64,000 nt of DNA, from positions 62,001-126,000 of the forward strand of contig NZ_FWWU01000010.1 of the NCBI RefSeq assembly GCF_900176165.1, written 5' to 3'. Position 1 is the stretch's first letter. Each line of letters starts with the position of its first letter. This document shows, piece by piece, positions 1 to 8,561 of this stretch. The notes beneath the pieces were generated by a model. The model made no database searches. It was not told the origin of the DNA and worked only from the letters and a program-made list of their open reading frames with translations. The position numbers and the translations under genes are program-made. This DNA comes from Deinococcus hopiensis KR-140 (GTDB lineage: Bacteria; Deinococcota; Deinococci; Deinococcales; Deinococcaceae).

Positions 1-267
1 CGGCCAAACAGCGATGAAACCGGCGTGACGCGAACCGAGGAAGAGGAAAACAGAGCGGTTGGCAGTAAAGGTGCCCCGCCACCCTTCAGAACCGGTAAAT
101 GATTGAACCGACTCCGTATGATCTCAGGGGCTGGGTTGTCGTGTCAGCAGGGGAAGCACGCCTTCAGGCTGGGTGCGGGAGGTGGTGACCGGTCAGGCGG
201 CTGCGAACACCGACTGGCGTGAGACGCACGATGGAGGTGGTGCTCGGGGTGTTGTGCTTCAGTTCTG
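1..267. other. No gene recognised upstream of the IS630 element
   Basis: Short open frames occur on both strands here but none gives a protein I recognise or has a convincing ribosome binding site. The stretch ends at the left TA of the IS630-type element. Confidence 0.5.
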
Positions 268-270
268 ATA

Positions 271-1371
271 CGGATTCCGAATAATCAGTTATAATAATGA
301 GATCAGAACGGTTACTTTCCAACACACGGCCGAAGACTTCTGGGGCATCTACGGCCGGAGTAGCTGCGCGGTGGAACGACGACGCAGTCACCTCCTCGCG
401 TTCCTGGCAGAAGGGAAAAGCGCTGCTGAAGCCCTGAAGCTCACGGGCTACTCGTATCAAGGTGCAGACAAAATCATCGACGCGTACCACCAACATGGTC
501 TGGCGGGGCTCAAAGATCAGCGACACCAGAACAGTGGTGCACCGACCCTGCTCAGCGACGCCGAAGTGCTCCTCCTGGCGCGGACGATTCGTGCAGACAC
601 CGCCAGCGGCGGTGTCTGGAATGGTGCACGAGTGCAGTCCTGGGTAAAGCAGGAATTGGAGAAGGACGTGCATCTGAGCCGCTGTTATGAGTTTTTGGAT
701 GCGGTGGGATATAGCCTCCAGGTCCCTCGGCCTCGACATGTCGAGGCCAACCAGGTCACTCAGGAAGCGTTCCAAAAAAAATCCTCCAGCCGTGGTCCAA
801 GCAGCTACGGCGCGTACTGAAGCAACTGGACGAGCGGTAGAAGTCTGGTGCATGGATGAACACCGTGTGGGATTGAAACCCCTCGTCGGCAAACAATGGT
901 CCGAGCGAGGCAAAGCACCGACCGTGCGTGTCCAACACCGGTATGAATGGCTCTATATCAGTGCGTTCGTCTGTCCTCAGACGGGAGAGAGCCAGTACTG
1001 GTTGTTGCCGACGGTCAATACGGCGGCCTTCCAGGCTGTGCTCGATCGCTTTGCCCTCGACACACAGGCTGGAAAGACCCGGGAGATCATCTTGGTCTTG
1101 GATGGTGCGGGGTGGCATGCCACGCCGCAGTTAAAGTGCCCACCGGGCATCGAGCTCGTCTTCTTGCCGCCCTACTCCCCAGAGTTGCAACCCGCCGAAC
1201 GCCTTTGGTCCCTCACCGATGCTCCCTTGAAGAATCGTCACTTCGAAACCCTGGAAGACCTGACCGTGTTGCTTGCGGAGCAGTGTCGTCGGTTGGAACA
1301 GCAGAGGGAGAGAATCCGTTCTCTCACCTTCTTCCATTGGTGGCCTTGCATAACAAATTAATCGGAATCCG
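271..1371 (+). mobile_element. IS630-family insertion sequence, probably complete
   Basis: The element is bounded by inverted repeats TACGGATTCCGAATAA (from 269) and, as reverse complement, TACGGATTCCGATTAA (ending 1373). TA dinucleotides at 269-270 and 1372-1373 fit the TA target duplication of IS630/Tc1-mariner elements. It carries one transposase gene in two frames. A diverged, broken copy lies at about 4940-5882 on the other strand. Boundaries come from repeat matching by eye. Confidence 0.85.
371..1361 (+). CDS. IS630-family transposase, two frames joined at an A8 run
   Basis: DDE transposase that cuts and pastes the surrounding IS630 element. The first frame (371-820) holds the N-terminal helix-turn-helix half, with the family motif LKDQRHQ. 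The second (687-1361) holds the catalytic core: first Asp in WCMDEHRVG, second Asp in LVLDGAGWH, and the Glu in PELQPAERLW. The frames overlap, and a run of eight A (774-781) lies in the overlap just before the first frame loses similarity. Production by frameshifting on this slippery run is usual for IS630 elements and is inferred here. Combined length of about 320 residues matches the family. The gene looks intact apart from the frame change. Confidence 0.85.
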
Positions 1372-1376
1372 TATGA

Positions 1377-2246
1377 CAGGCGAATTGAGGGCCCCGCGGG
1401 CCGGGAGCGGAAGGACCACCCGCCGTCAAACGGAACGGGCTCATTTCGGCGAAGCCATGCATGGGCGCCCGGCAACACAAGGAGTGCACTTCACTCGGTC
1501 CAAGCCCACGGTATGCTTTCCACGTTAAAGTCCGTTTGCGCCCGCTGGCATGGGCTTTTCTTCTGATTAGAATCCGGAATTCCTTTCCGACGGACCCTTT
1601 CTGGGGAAGAAGTGCGGCCCAGGCCACCAGAGTCCGCACGGCTTCAGGGGGTGAGGTGCAGACCCGGTCCAGTGCGGACCGGCGCCTTTGCGCTGCGGTG
1701 ATCGCGAGTTCGGGGTCTGGTACTGCTCCCCAATCCTCAGTCACCAGCACGCGCTTCGGCTCCTTTATGTGCCCCGGACGCACTCGGCGGTCCCTCTCGA
1801 TCAGCGCAGGCAACTGCTGGTGCGCCGCTCCCCTCTCACGGTGACGCCGCCGGCACCGTCCACCAACGAACCGCATCCGGGACCACCGCGCGTGGCACCG
1901 CTGCTCCGGAGCAGAGGCCAGGCGCGTGAACTTTAAGGGGAGCAGGAAAAGGCTCTGCCTTTATTTATATATTCCCTCGCCACGCCCTTCACAAAAGGCA
2001 GGGCGAGCGCAACGCCTCCATGCGCCCTTCTCGGCCCACTCACCGTGAAGCTTGCCTGGCCTGCAACGTGTGGGCTTGGATCAGGTTGTGGCCCTTCGGG
2101 AAGGGGCGTGGTGGCGTGAGCTTCTTGTCGGATCGCGCGGGTTGATCACCATGAGCTGGCGGTGGTGACGTGGGTTCACCGCCCGGAGGTGGATTTTTGT
2201 TGCCCTGAACCTCACCCGGAATCCCACTGAAGCCCAAGCAGCAGAA
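1377..2246. other. Intergenic stretch, no convincing gene
   Basis: One plus-strand frame near 1690-1830 contains DREFGVWYC, faintly like the DRE(F) motif of IS4-type transposases, but nothing around it confirms this. The rest shows no recognisable coding. I would leave it unannotated apart from that hint. Confidence 0.35.
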
Positions 2247-2280
2247 ACATCAAAAGCGGCCAACCGGCCGCTTTTGATGT
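2247..2280. terminator. Perfect 15-bp hairpin, probable bidirectional terminator
   Basis: ACATCAAAAGCGGCC (2247-2261) pairs perfectly with its complement at 2266-2280 around a 4-nt AACC loop. The arm ends in CTTTTGATGT and the mirror image has the same property, so it could stop transcription in both directions. No intact gene flanks it now. Confidence 0.55.
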
Positions 2281-2361
2281 TGTACGTTTTACCCTGACAT
2301 TCACGTATGCGCAACGTATCTCCCCTGATGGCCGTGGCTTCCGGCGGATGACAGGCGTTTC

Positions 2362-2973
2362 ATGGAGCGTGAACGACCCCATCTGCCCGCAGTGCAACGG
2401 AGCTCATCCGGAAAAGAAGCGGAAGTCGACCGATTGTTGACCGGACGCCTCTCTCCTCGCGGAATCTGTCGGGGCACTGGGCTCAGCCGCTCGTGGTTTC
2501 ACCGGCCAGATCCAAAAACTGTTCCACACAGCATTCCTCACGAGCAACCCTCATGAAAAAAGCTTGAGCATTCCAGCACCAGCTTCGCTGGTGCTGGAAT
2601 GCGATGAGTGATGCACGTTTGTTGGCCGTCGGGACCGACGCCTCTGGATTTGGCTGGCGATGGACCGAGGCACTCGGCGCATTGCCGGTTGCTTCTGTGG
2701 GCAAAGAGACGCGCTGGGCGCCTCCGGACTGTGGCAGCGTTCCCGCTCCCTCCCTGGATGCGGTCTGTTACACAGGCCGCTTGGGCGCCGACAAGGGCGT
2801 GGTTTTCGGAGCCATCCACCGGATTGGAGGAGCACAGCATATCGGGCGTTTCAATGCCACGCTCAGACTCAAATTGCCCCACCCTGGTGCGCAAAAGTCT
2901 GTCCTTTGCCCGGAACCAGGACAACTTTGAGACCGTCCTCTGGCTCTTCATCCACCGCCAGGGCGGGTCATGA
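2362..2973 (+). pseudogene. IS1-family transposase relic
   Basis: Plus-strand fragments in several frames resemble IS1 InsA/InsB. An N-terminal zinc-ribbon-like piece reads CPQCNGAHPEKKRK. A middle piece reads SPRGICRGTGLSRSWF, like the helix-turn-helix of IS1 relatives. Later come WIWLAMDRGTRRI and, near the end, IGRFNATLRLKL followed by LVRKSLSFARNQDN, the usual C-terminal pattern. Stops and frame changes separate the pieces, and a 16-bp perfect hairpin interrupts the middle. The copy is dead. Confidence 0.65.
2568..2602. repeat. Perfect 16-bp hairpin inside the IS1 relic
   Basis: GCATTCCAGCACCAGC (2568-2583) and its complement (2587-2602) surround a 3-nt loop. On the minus strand it is followed by a T-run (complement of GAAAAAAG), so it could act as a minus-strand terminator. 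It may instead be an inserted REP-like element. Confidence 0.55.
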
Positions 2974-2995
2974 CCCTGAAGTCACTACTGGGTCA

Positions 2996-3124
2996 CCTGC
3001 CACGGGCGTAGGCGTTCGGACCCCTGAAGGACGAGAGAATGGAAATCTGTCCCGGTCGAAGTTTCCCTCGATATCCCCGAGCTCAGGAAACCGCTCGCCC
3101 AAGGCAAGTGACACACCAGGCCGC
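2996..3124. repeat. Dispersed repeat R5, copy 1
   Basis: A stretch of about 130 bp recurs in degenerate form at 58382-58504 (shared pieces include GCCACGGG, CCTG/CTGTCC(C/T)GGTCGAA, GGAAACCGCTC and GGCAAGTGAC followed by CACCAGGC). Both copies may be ends of the same lost element or shared gene tails. It overlaps the 3' end of the dehydrogenase relic. Confidence 0.5.
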
Positions 3125-3684
3125 CAGTGTGGCCGAAAGTCCCGCGCGGACCTGGCGGGAGACCGCGTCGGCCAGCACTTCGGGCCGTCCTGCTGCGGGG
3201 CCCAGCAGTGCCTGACGCCCTACCGATTGCGGCGCGGCCCTGTCTCCCACCACGCCGCGAGACATACGGGCGTCGGTGTAACCGAGGCGCAGTCCAGTGA
3301 CCTGGGTCCTTGACCGTGTCGTTTGCGGCGCAGGCCACTGGTCAGCGGCCACGCCGCGGCCTTGGACATGCTGTGGGCCGCCCCGGGAACACGGGCCCAG
3401 CTCCGTACGGACAGCACGTTCAGGACCGCGCCGCCCCGCTCGGGGCCAGCCAGCACTGGCGCGGAGGTCTGGCTCGGTTGCAGCGGTCCAAGCGCGTTCG
3501 TCCCGCAAGGGGAGCTGGCCCTGAGCGTCCGAGATCCCGGCGTTGTAGATCAGCAAGCTCACGTCACCGCACTGCTGGGCAGCGGCGATGTCTGCCGCTG
3601 AGGTGACGTCCAGCCGGAGCACCTCCACGCCAGGAATTCAGATGGTGCGAGGATCACGGGCGCGACGGAATCGCCGATTTGCAT
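3083..3684 (-). pseudogene. Short-chain dehydrogenase/reductase, decayed
   Basis: The minus strand begins with MQIGDSVA at 3684, the expected first residues of a classical SDR. It then jumps to RDPRTI, so the nucleotide-binding glycine loop is missing. An in-frame TGA follows, then VEVLRLDVTSAADI and LLIYNAGIS (the NAG motif). After a frameshift comes AAHSMSKAAAWPLT, which has lost the YxxxK catalytic pair. The enzyme cannot be functional. It is divergent from the TetR gene at 3860 and was probably its target. Confidence 0.7.
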
Positions 3685-3746
3685 GGGTGGTCTCCCGAAG
3701 GCCCCTGGGGAACCGACCGCCCAGGAGCAGCCACTTTTGCCCGCTC

Positions 3747-3789
3747 AGATGATGTGTCTCATCTAAAAATAGATTACACTGATGATCTA
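3747..3789. promoter_or_regulatory. Cluster of TAGAT/ATCTA palindromes, candidate TetR operators
   Basis: The gap between the divergent SDR relic and the TetR gene holds overlapping inverted repeats: AGATGA-N6-TCATCT (3747-3764), ATCTA-AAAA-TAGAT (3761-3774) and TAGAT-N10-ATCTA (3770-3789). TetR repressors commonly bind such sites between themselves and a divergent target, so this is the likely operator. The exact half-site is not resolved. Confidence 0.55.
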
Positions 3790-3859
3790 AAGAAGGTCGA
3801 CGGCCGCCTGCACCGCCCACCCCACCTCTCCCCTCTCCGGCGTCATTCTCAGGAGGATC

Positions 3860-4417
3860 ATGCCCAGAGTTTCCAAAGCACAGGCTGCCCAGAACCGTCA
3901 ACGCACCGTGCAGGCCGCCGCTGAGCTGTTTCGCGAGCGCGGTGTCGATCACGTCAGTGTGCAGGACATCATGGCCGCTGTCGGCCTGACCCACGGCGGC
4001 TTCTACCGCCAGTTCGATTCCAAGGAGGCGCTGGTGCCGGAGGCCGCTCGCCACGCCTACGACACGATGGCCGCCCGTCTCGCCGATCTCGATGCCAGCG
4101 CCGAGGATCATGCCGCTGCACAGCGCGAGTTCATTCGGACGTACCTTTCCCCAACCCACCGCGACCACCCTGGGAAGGGGTGCCCCACCGCCGGACTGAT
4201 TCACGACATCACCCGCAGCGACAACGCCGATACCCGCGATCTGCTGACAGATGGGGTGGCGAAGCTGGGTCAATGGCTGAATCAGCCCGGACGTGATGGT
4301 GTGGTCACCGTCTGCACGCTGCTCGGCGCGCTGCTGGTGTCCCGCGCCGCCGCGGGAACACCACTCTCGGGTCAGGTTCTTGAGCGGGTCAGCGCCGAAC
4401 TCGCCTCTCCGAGGTAA
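3860..4417 (+). CDS. TetR/AcrR-family transcriptional regulator
   Basis: A 185-residue DNA-binding repressor of usual family length. Residues about 10-55 form the TetR helix-turn-helix domain (AAELFRERGVDHVSVQDIM, then VGLTHGGFYRQFDSKEAL). The C-terminal half is the variable ligand-binding domain. The start at 3860 is supported by a strong AGGAGG six bases upstream. The gene diverges from a decayed short-chain dehydrogenase, a common regulator/target pairing, with palindromes between them. With its partner dead, the regulator is probably an orphan. Confidence 0.9.
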   Translation: MPRVSKAQAAQNRQRTVQAAAELFRERGVDHVSVQDIMAAVGLTHGGFYRQFDSKEALVPEAARHAYDTMAARLADLDASAEDHAAAQREFIRTYLSPTHRDHPGKGCPTAGLIHDITRSDNADTRDLLTDGVAKLGQWLNQPGRDGVVTVCTLLGALLVSRAAAGTPLSGQVLERVSAELASPR

Positions 4418-4505
4418 AAACTCCGTCCGACCCGGTCTCCATCCTTGCCCACCCCGTTTCCGCTGGCGAGCGGCATGACCAGGACAGAACGGTCAGTTCC
4501 CGCAG

Positions 4506-4925
4506 ATGGGGGAGCTGGGCCTTCACGTCATCTTCCGAACACCCGGCGTGTCTCCACCGCCAAACAGCCATGACACCGCCGAACTCAAGATGGTCCTGCG
4601 GGATCAACGGACCTTTCTGGTGAAAGTTGAGGGGTACCAACGGATCACTCTCCGGGACTTCCACGCAGCTTGGTCGTCACTGCAGCCTGCCGAGATCTTG
4701 CCGGCTCCAGTACGGGAGCACGCGGCAACTCCCGCAGGTATGAAAAGCAACGCTGCCACCGTGGCTCAACTTGTCCGCCTCGCTGCGATCAAAGAAAAAG
4801 GTGATACCGCCGCCGAAGAATCTGGCGTCCTCAAGCGCAACATTGTTCCGCTGAGGCCACAACGCCTCCCCGGGTTTCCCGGAGAGACGCAGATGCCCGT
4901 CACGCCCGCGTGCATGGGCTTTTAG
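4506..4925 (+). CDS. Hypothetical protein, doubtful
   Basis: An open frame of 139 residues ending just before the second IS630 copy. The middle (TAELKMVLRDQRTFLVKVEG) reads like protein, but no domain is recognised and there is no clear ribosome binding site. The opposite strand is also open over part of the region. It may be a relic or a chance frame. Confidence 0.25.
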   Translation: MGELGLHVIFRTPGVSPPPNSHDTAELKMVLRDQRTFLVKVEGYQRITLRDFHAAWSSLQPAEILPAPVREHAATPAGMKSNAATVAQLVRLAAIKEKGDTAAEESGVLKRNIVPLRPQRLPGFPGETQMPVTPACMGF

Positions 4926-4938
4926 CGGGAGGACACCT

Positions 4939-5882
4939 GATACGGATTCCTCTTAATGTGTTACAAGAGGCCACCGCCTGGAAGAGCGTGGGGGAAGGGA
5001 TTCGTGTCCTCTGCCGTTCCAGGCGGTGAGGCTGCTCAGCGAGCAATACGGTGAGGGCCTCCAACGTTTCAAAGTGCCGATTTTTCAGGGGTGCATCGGT
5101 CAACGACCACAGCCGTTCGGGGGCTGCAACTCTGGGGGCAGGAAGACCAGATAAATGCCGGACGGGCAGTTCAACGGCGGGGTGGCATGCCGCCCCGTCC
5201 CGTCCAACACGATCTCCCGATCCTTCCCCGCCTGTGTACCCCGAGCAAAGCGGTCCGGAAGGCAGCGGTATTGACCGTCGGCCACAACCAGTCCTGGCTT
5301 TCTCCCGTTTGCGGGCGGACGAAGGCGTACACGTACAGCCACGCGTCACGGTGCTGGACACACACGGCCTGCGCTTTGCCCCGTTGGCTTCACTGTCTGC
5401 CCATGAGGGGCTTCAGCACACTTCTACACGCCGTTCAGCGCCTTCAAGACCTGCCTGAGTTGCTTGGACCACTTCGGGGAAGACTTTTTTTGAAGGCGTC
5501 TCAGGAACGTCACAGCGGCGGCGGAGATGCAGGTCCTTGCCCAATTCCTGCTGTCTCCAAGACTGCACGCGTGCGCCCCATTCCAGACATCGCCGGTGGC
5601 GGTGTCTGATGGTTTGGGCGAGCAGCAGGCGTTCTGCGTCGCTCAAGAGCGTGGGTGCGCCTTGGCGCTGGTGCCGCTGGTCCTTCAGCCAACCCATTTT
5701 CGCGGTAGGCACCGAGAATCTTGTCTGCTCCAGGGCAGGAATAGCCCATGGGTCGGAGCGCTTCGGCGCCGCTTTTCCCGTCTGCCAGGAAGGCGAGCAG
5801 TTGGAGAAGTCAGGGCCTGGGTGAGGGAGGGTCACTTTTTTGATCGCATTGGTGTAACTCATTACCCGGAAACCGGATTATA
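4939..5882 (-). mobile_element. Second IS630 copy, decayed
   Basis: Minus-strand relative of the element at 271-1371. The end at 4939 reads TGATACGGATTCC, as in the intact copy; the other end near 5870-5882 is degraded. Transposase pieces lie in several frames: KDQRHQRQGAPTLLSDAE (about 5600), then fragments of the DDE core such as LWSLTDAPLKNRHFETLEAL near 5050. Multiple frameshifts and small deletions have killed it. Confidence 0.75.
4979..5862 (-). pseudogene. IS630 transposase pseudogene
   Basis: Starting near 5862 on the minus strand, the N-terminal half keeps GAPTLLSDAERLLLAQTI and ARVQSW. The catalytic half survives only as short pieces in different frames. Comparison with the copy at 371-1361 shows at least three frame disruptions. 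Confidence 0.7.
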
Positions 5883-6226
5883 CAATGTCGTTATGAAGAT
5901 AAATGCAATAAGAGACATTGCTTCCAATAACATTGAAATATCTGACGAGTAGCTTTTGGCAGGATGCGATAAAAATGCAGTATATTTTATATCCCCTTGT
6001 ATTCTTCCGTATGAGTTCGGTTCACTTGAAAAGGCAGGGCCAAACATATACCAGTCTCTGTTAATTTCTGGAGATGAATGAGATTCTATAGTAGAACACC
6101 AATGGAATAGGTTTGAGAACAAGCGGGGGCTTCAAATACCGATGTATCTGATCTAAGCCGTACTGGTGTTCTTCGAATAGATATCGAGCACGAGATCAAA
6201 ACTCGTGCTGGGTGATTACAACATAT
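5883..6226. other. AT-rich intergenic stretch
   Basis: Clearly richer in A/T than its surroundings. One minus-strand frame (5862-6122, 86 residues) is open but has no recognisable domain, and it runs into the IS630 relic. Probably foreign, non-coding or decayed DNA. Confidence 0.4.
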
Positions 6227-6805
6227 CTATGTGGGCTCTACCGAGCACACGAGATGACAAAAGTATTTTGCGAACTTGTCAGCCGTGGCCTCGTCAAGAG
6301 GGGCGTTCTGAAGCAGAAGCCGGTACCAGACCGGGCCCAGGACAAGGTCGACCAGCGTGTCGTCAGCGGGAAGATCGCATTCACCCCGGTCTGCGGCGCG
6401 CTGAAGAAGCGCAGAAACCTGGCGTCGGCGCCGAATCAGGTGGCGTTCGCGAAATTCGAGCAGGAACTCCGGGTCCTGCAACGCTTCTGTGAACAGCACG
6501 CGGTTGGTCATGCCGCAGGTGCCGCGCAACATCGAGAAGGTGGCGCGGAGGAAAGCCTGGAGGTCACCTTGAAGGGTGCCGGTATCGGGAAGATCCGGGA
6601 GAAGATCGGCCTTTTCGGCAAAGGCATCAACGACGAGGTGACGTTTGTGTTTCCAGCGCCGGTATAAAGCCTGTTTGGAGATTCCGGTCCGTTCTGCAAC
6701 GGCTTCCATGGTAATTGCAGCGTACCCTTGCTCTTCGAGCAGATCGATGGCGGCAGTACGTGCGGCGGCAGTATGGGCGGAATTGAAGGGGCGGCCAGGA
6801 GGCAT
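6227..6805 (-). CDS. TetR-family regulator of the adjacent MFS transporter
   Basis: A 192-residue TetR-type repressor. Residues about 10-50 form the helix-turn-helix (AIDLLEEQGYAAITMEAVAE, then TGISKQALYRRWKHKR). The C-terminal region matches the TetR ligand-domain type with ALLQRAADRGE and GPVWYRLLL. I place the start at 6805 (MPPGRPFN), typical of the family; in-frame starts up to 6844 exist but overlap the operator. It is divergent from the exporter at 6874 and the gap holds an 18-bp near-perfect palindrome, so it very likely represses both genes. Confidence 0.88.
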   Translation of the reverse strand: MPPGRPFNSAHTAAARTAAIDLLEEQGYAAITMEAVAERTGISKQALYRRWKHKRHLVVDAFAEKADLLPDLPDTGTLQGDLQAFLRATFSMLRGTCGMTNRVLFTEALQDPEFLLEFRERHLIRRRRQVSALLQRAADRGECDLPADDTLVDLVLGPVWYRLLLQNAPLDEATADKFAKYFCHLVCSVEPT

Positions 6806-6837
6806 CTTGGACGCAATGTAACCCAGCATCATCCCTA

Positions 6838-6866
6838 TTGACAATACGCGACGTCTCGTATCTTAA
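6838..6866 (+). promoter_or_regulatory. Promoter of the MFS gene with operator in the spacer
   Basis: TTGACA at 6838-6843 is a consensus -35 box. The spacer is the palindrome ATACGCGACGTCTCGTAT (6844-6861), which differs from its own complement at only one symmetric pair. A weak -10 (TCTTAA, 6861-6866) follows at 17-bp spacing. A repressor bound here would block RNA polymerase directly. Transcription would start at about 6873, next to the ATG at 6874, suggesting a leaderless message. Confidence 0.65.
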
Positions 6867-6873
6867 TTTAGAG

Positions 6874-8064
6874 ATGCAACGCTCCGTCGTGGAAATGAGG
6901 GCGGCCCTGCTCGTCCTTGCCCTTGCTTACTTTGTGGTGGGAACATCCGCCCTGGCTGTCGTCGGCCTCAGCCTCCCCATCAGCCAGACGTTTCATATCC
7001 CACCTGACCGCACAGGTCTGCTCGTCACCGCCTTTGCCCTCACATTCGCCGCCTCTGCCCTCCTTGCCCAGAGCTTCTTCGGCCACTGGCCCCGCAAACT
7101 CCTGTTACATACAGGGCTTGGTCTGCTGACCGTTGGCCTGATCGCTGGCGCCCTCGCGCCCACCTTCACGGCATTGCTGCTTTCCCGCCTCATGGTCGCC
7201 ATTGGCGCAGCGATGATCGGTCCGGTCGTCTCCGCCACCGCCAGTCAACTCGTTGCACCCCATCATCAGGCCCAGGCCCTCGCCACCGTTTTCGCGGGCT
7301 TCAGCGTCTCCTCAGTCCTGGGCGTTCCACTCGCGTCTGTCCTCGGCCCAACGCTCGGCTGGCGCGGCACCCTGCTGGCCCTGGCCGTCATGGCTGCCGT
7401 CAGCGCCATGCTGATTCACAGGCTCGTTCCACACGTCCTGGGCGGATCGCGCGTCACCCTCACCCTGTATCGCCGTGCCCTCACCACCTCTGGCGTCCGC
7501 CCAGCGCTCCTCACGACGCTCCTGCAGATCGGCGCACCCATGGTTGTCTACGGTGTGGCAGCCAGCTACCTCGCCCAACGTTTTGGCAGCACACCTCCGT
7601 GGATCTCTGTCACCCTCCTCGGCTTCGGGCTTGCTGGAATCACCGGCAACACCCTTGCTGGACTCCTCACCACCCGCTACGGCTTCACGCCCACCCTCAT
7701 CACAAGCCTCTCTGGGGGCACACTCGCCGTCCTGGCCCTGCTCCTACTGCCGGAAACGCCCCTCAACGGCGTGGTTGCTTTCGCCGCACTGTCCCTGTTC
7801 GCTCAGATGTTTCAGACACCCCAACAAGCCCGTTTGATCCATCTGAACCCCACCGAACGGGGCCTGATGCTCGCCCTCAACGCGAGTGTGGTGTATCTCG
7901 GCATCAGTGTTGGCTCGGGCTTCGGAAGTACATTGCTGCCACAGATTGGTGCGCAGCCGCTTGCGTGGTTGCCGCTTGCGATGCTCCTCATTGCCCTCGT
8001 TGCGAATGCCGCCGTACCGGTGCCCTCTGCGTCCACCGCCTTCCCGAGCGCCTCGCGCGAGTAG
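6874..8064 (+). CDS. MFS transporter (drug/solute efflux type)
   Basis: A 396-residue inner-membrane protein with about 12 hydrophobic segments from start to finish, the usual size for a 12-TM major facilitator. It resembles the DHA1/AraJ exporter group; LSRLMVAIGAAMIGPVVSA is the typical TM4 motif region. The start is set at 6874 because the longer frame would begin with the -35 box of its own promoter. It faces a TetR gene across a shared operator, the standard layout of a drug-inducible exporter. The substrate cannot be told from sequence. Confidence 0.85.
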   Translation: MQRSVVEMRAALLVLALAYFVVGTSALAVVGLSLPISQTFHIPPDRTGLLVTAFALTFAASALLAQSFFGHWPRKLLLHTGLGLLTVGLIAGALAPTFTALLLSRLMVAIGAAMIGPVVSATASQLVAPHHQAQALATVFAGFSVSSVLGVPLASVLGPTLGWRGTLLALAVMAAVSAMLIHRLVPHVLGGSRVTLTLYRRALTTSGVRPALLTTLLQIGAPMVVYGVAASYLAQRFGSTPPWISVTLLGFGLAGITGNTLAGLLTTRYGFTPTLITSLSGGTLAVLALLLLPETPLNGVVAFAALSLFAQMFQTPQQARLIHLNPTERGLMLALNASVVYLGISVGSGFGSTLLPQIGAQPLAWLPLAMLLIALVANAAVPVPSASTAFPSASRE

Positions 8065-8558
8065 TTTGTCGGGTTTCTCGGAGAAGAGCGCTTCTCAAGG
8101 CCCGGTGCGAAGTTGTCAAAGAGGGGAGCGGCGTGGTTGGCGCGCAAAGCGTGGCGGACATTGAAGGGGAGCGGGCGGCCGCAATGAGACCACCTTGCGG
8201 GCACTTCCCTCTGTCGCCCGGTGTTTGGACAGTAAACGCTTGGTACTGCGGGGTTTGCGGATCATCCGTTCCGTCCCCTGGGCTCCGCTCCGGCGATTTC
8301 ACGCCTCCGTGTCACCGTTTTTCCTGCCCCCTCTGCGGCGCAGCGTTGCACGTCCGCTCGGGTCAGCCCGTTGTTTCACCGCTGACCCACCGCAATCCTG
8401 ACCTCAACCCAGTGGCGCCCTTTCCCAGGACCTGCACCCAAGTCTGCAGGCAGGGACTCCGGGCGCGCTTCCACGCTTCACGCCCCAACCTTGCTGGTGG
8501 CTGGGCGCACACCTTTGCTGCTCAGGATCCCGGCGTTCTACTGCCCTACACTTGGGGG
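8065..8558. other. Intergenic stretch holding an R2 repeat
   Basis: The frame of the downstream regulator is open through this region by chance, but the protein has no domain here and a better start exists at 8559. Most of the second half (8250-8402) is dispersed repeat R2. Confidence 0.6.
8250..8402 (+). repeat. Dispersed repeat R2, copy A
   Basis: Shares GGATCATCCGTTCCGTCCC, TTTTTCCTGC, GCGTTGCACGTCCGC and a CCGCAATCC end with the copies at 13115-13190, 18199-18357, 56252-56336 and 61817-61888. This copy and the minus-strand one at 18.2 kb are the fullest, at about 155 bp. No coding capacity is evident. Confidence 0.7.
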
Positions 8559-8561
8559 GTG
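8547..8561 (+). promoter_or_regulatory. -10 box placed for a leaderless GTG start
   Basis: TACACT (8547-8552) lies six bases before the GTG at 8559. This is the TANNNT-N6/7-start spacing of leaderless messages in Deinococcus. No Shine-Dalgarno precedes the GTG. No clear -35 is seen. Confidence 0.5.

Noticed and set aside
164..913. 249-residue minus-strand frame
   Set aside because: Antisense to the IS630 transposase and its left end; no motif.
1688..1936. Possible IS4-like transposase fragment (DREFGVWYC)
   Set aside because: Only one short motif; no further support on either side.
7599..8558. N-terminal extension of the large regulator
   Set aside because: Overlaps the MFS gene in another frame and an R2 repeat; the winged helix begins at 8559.
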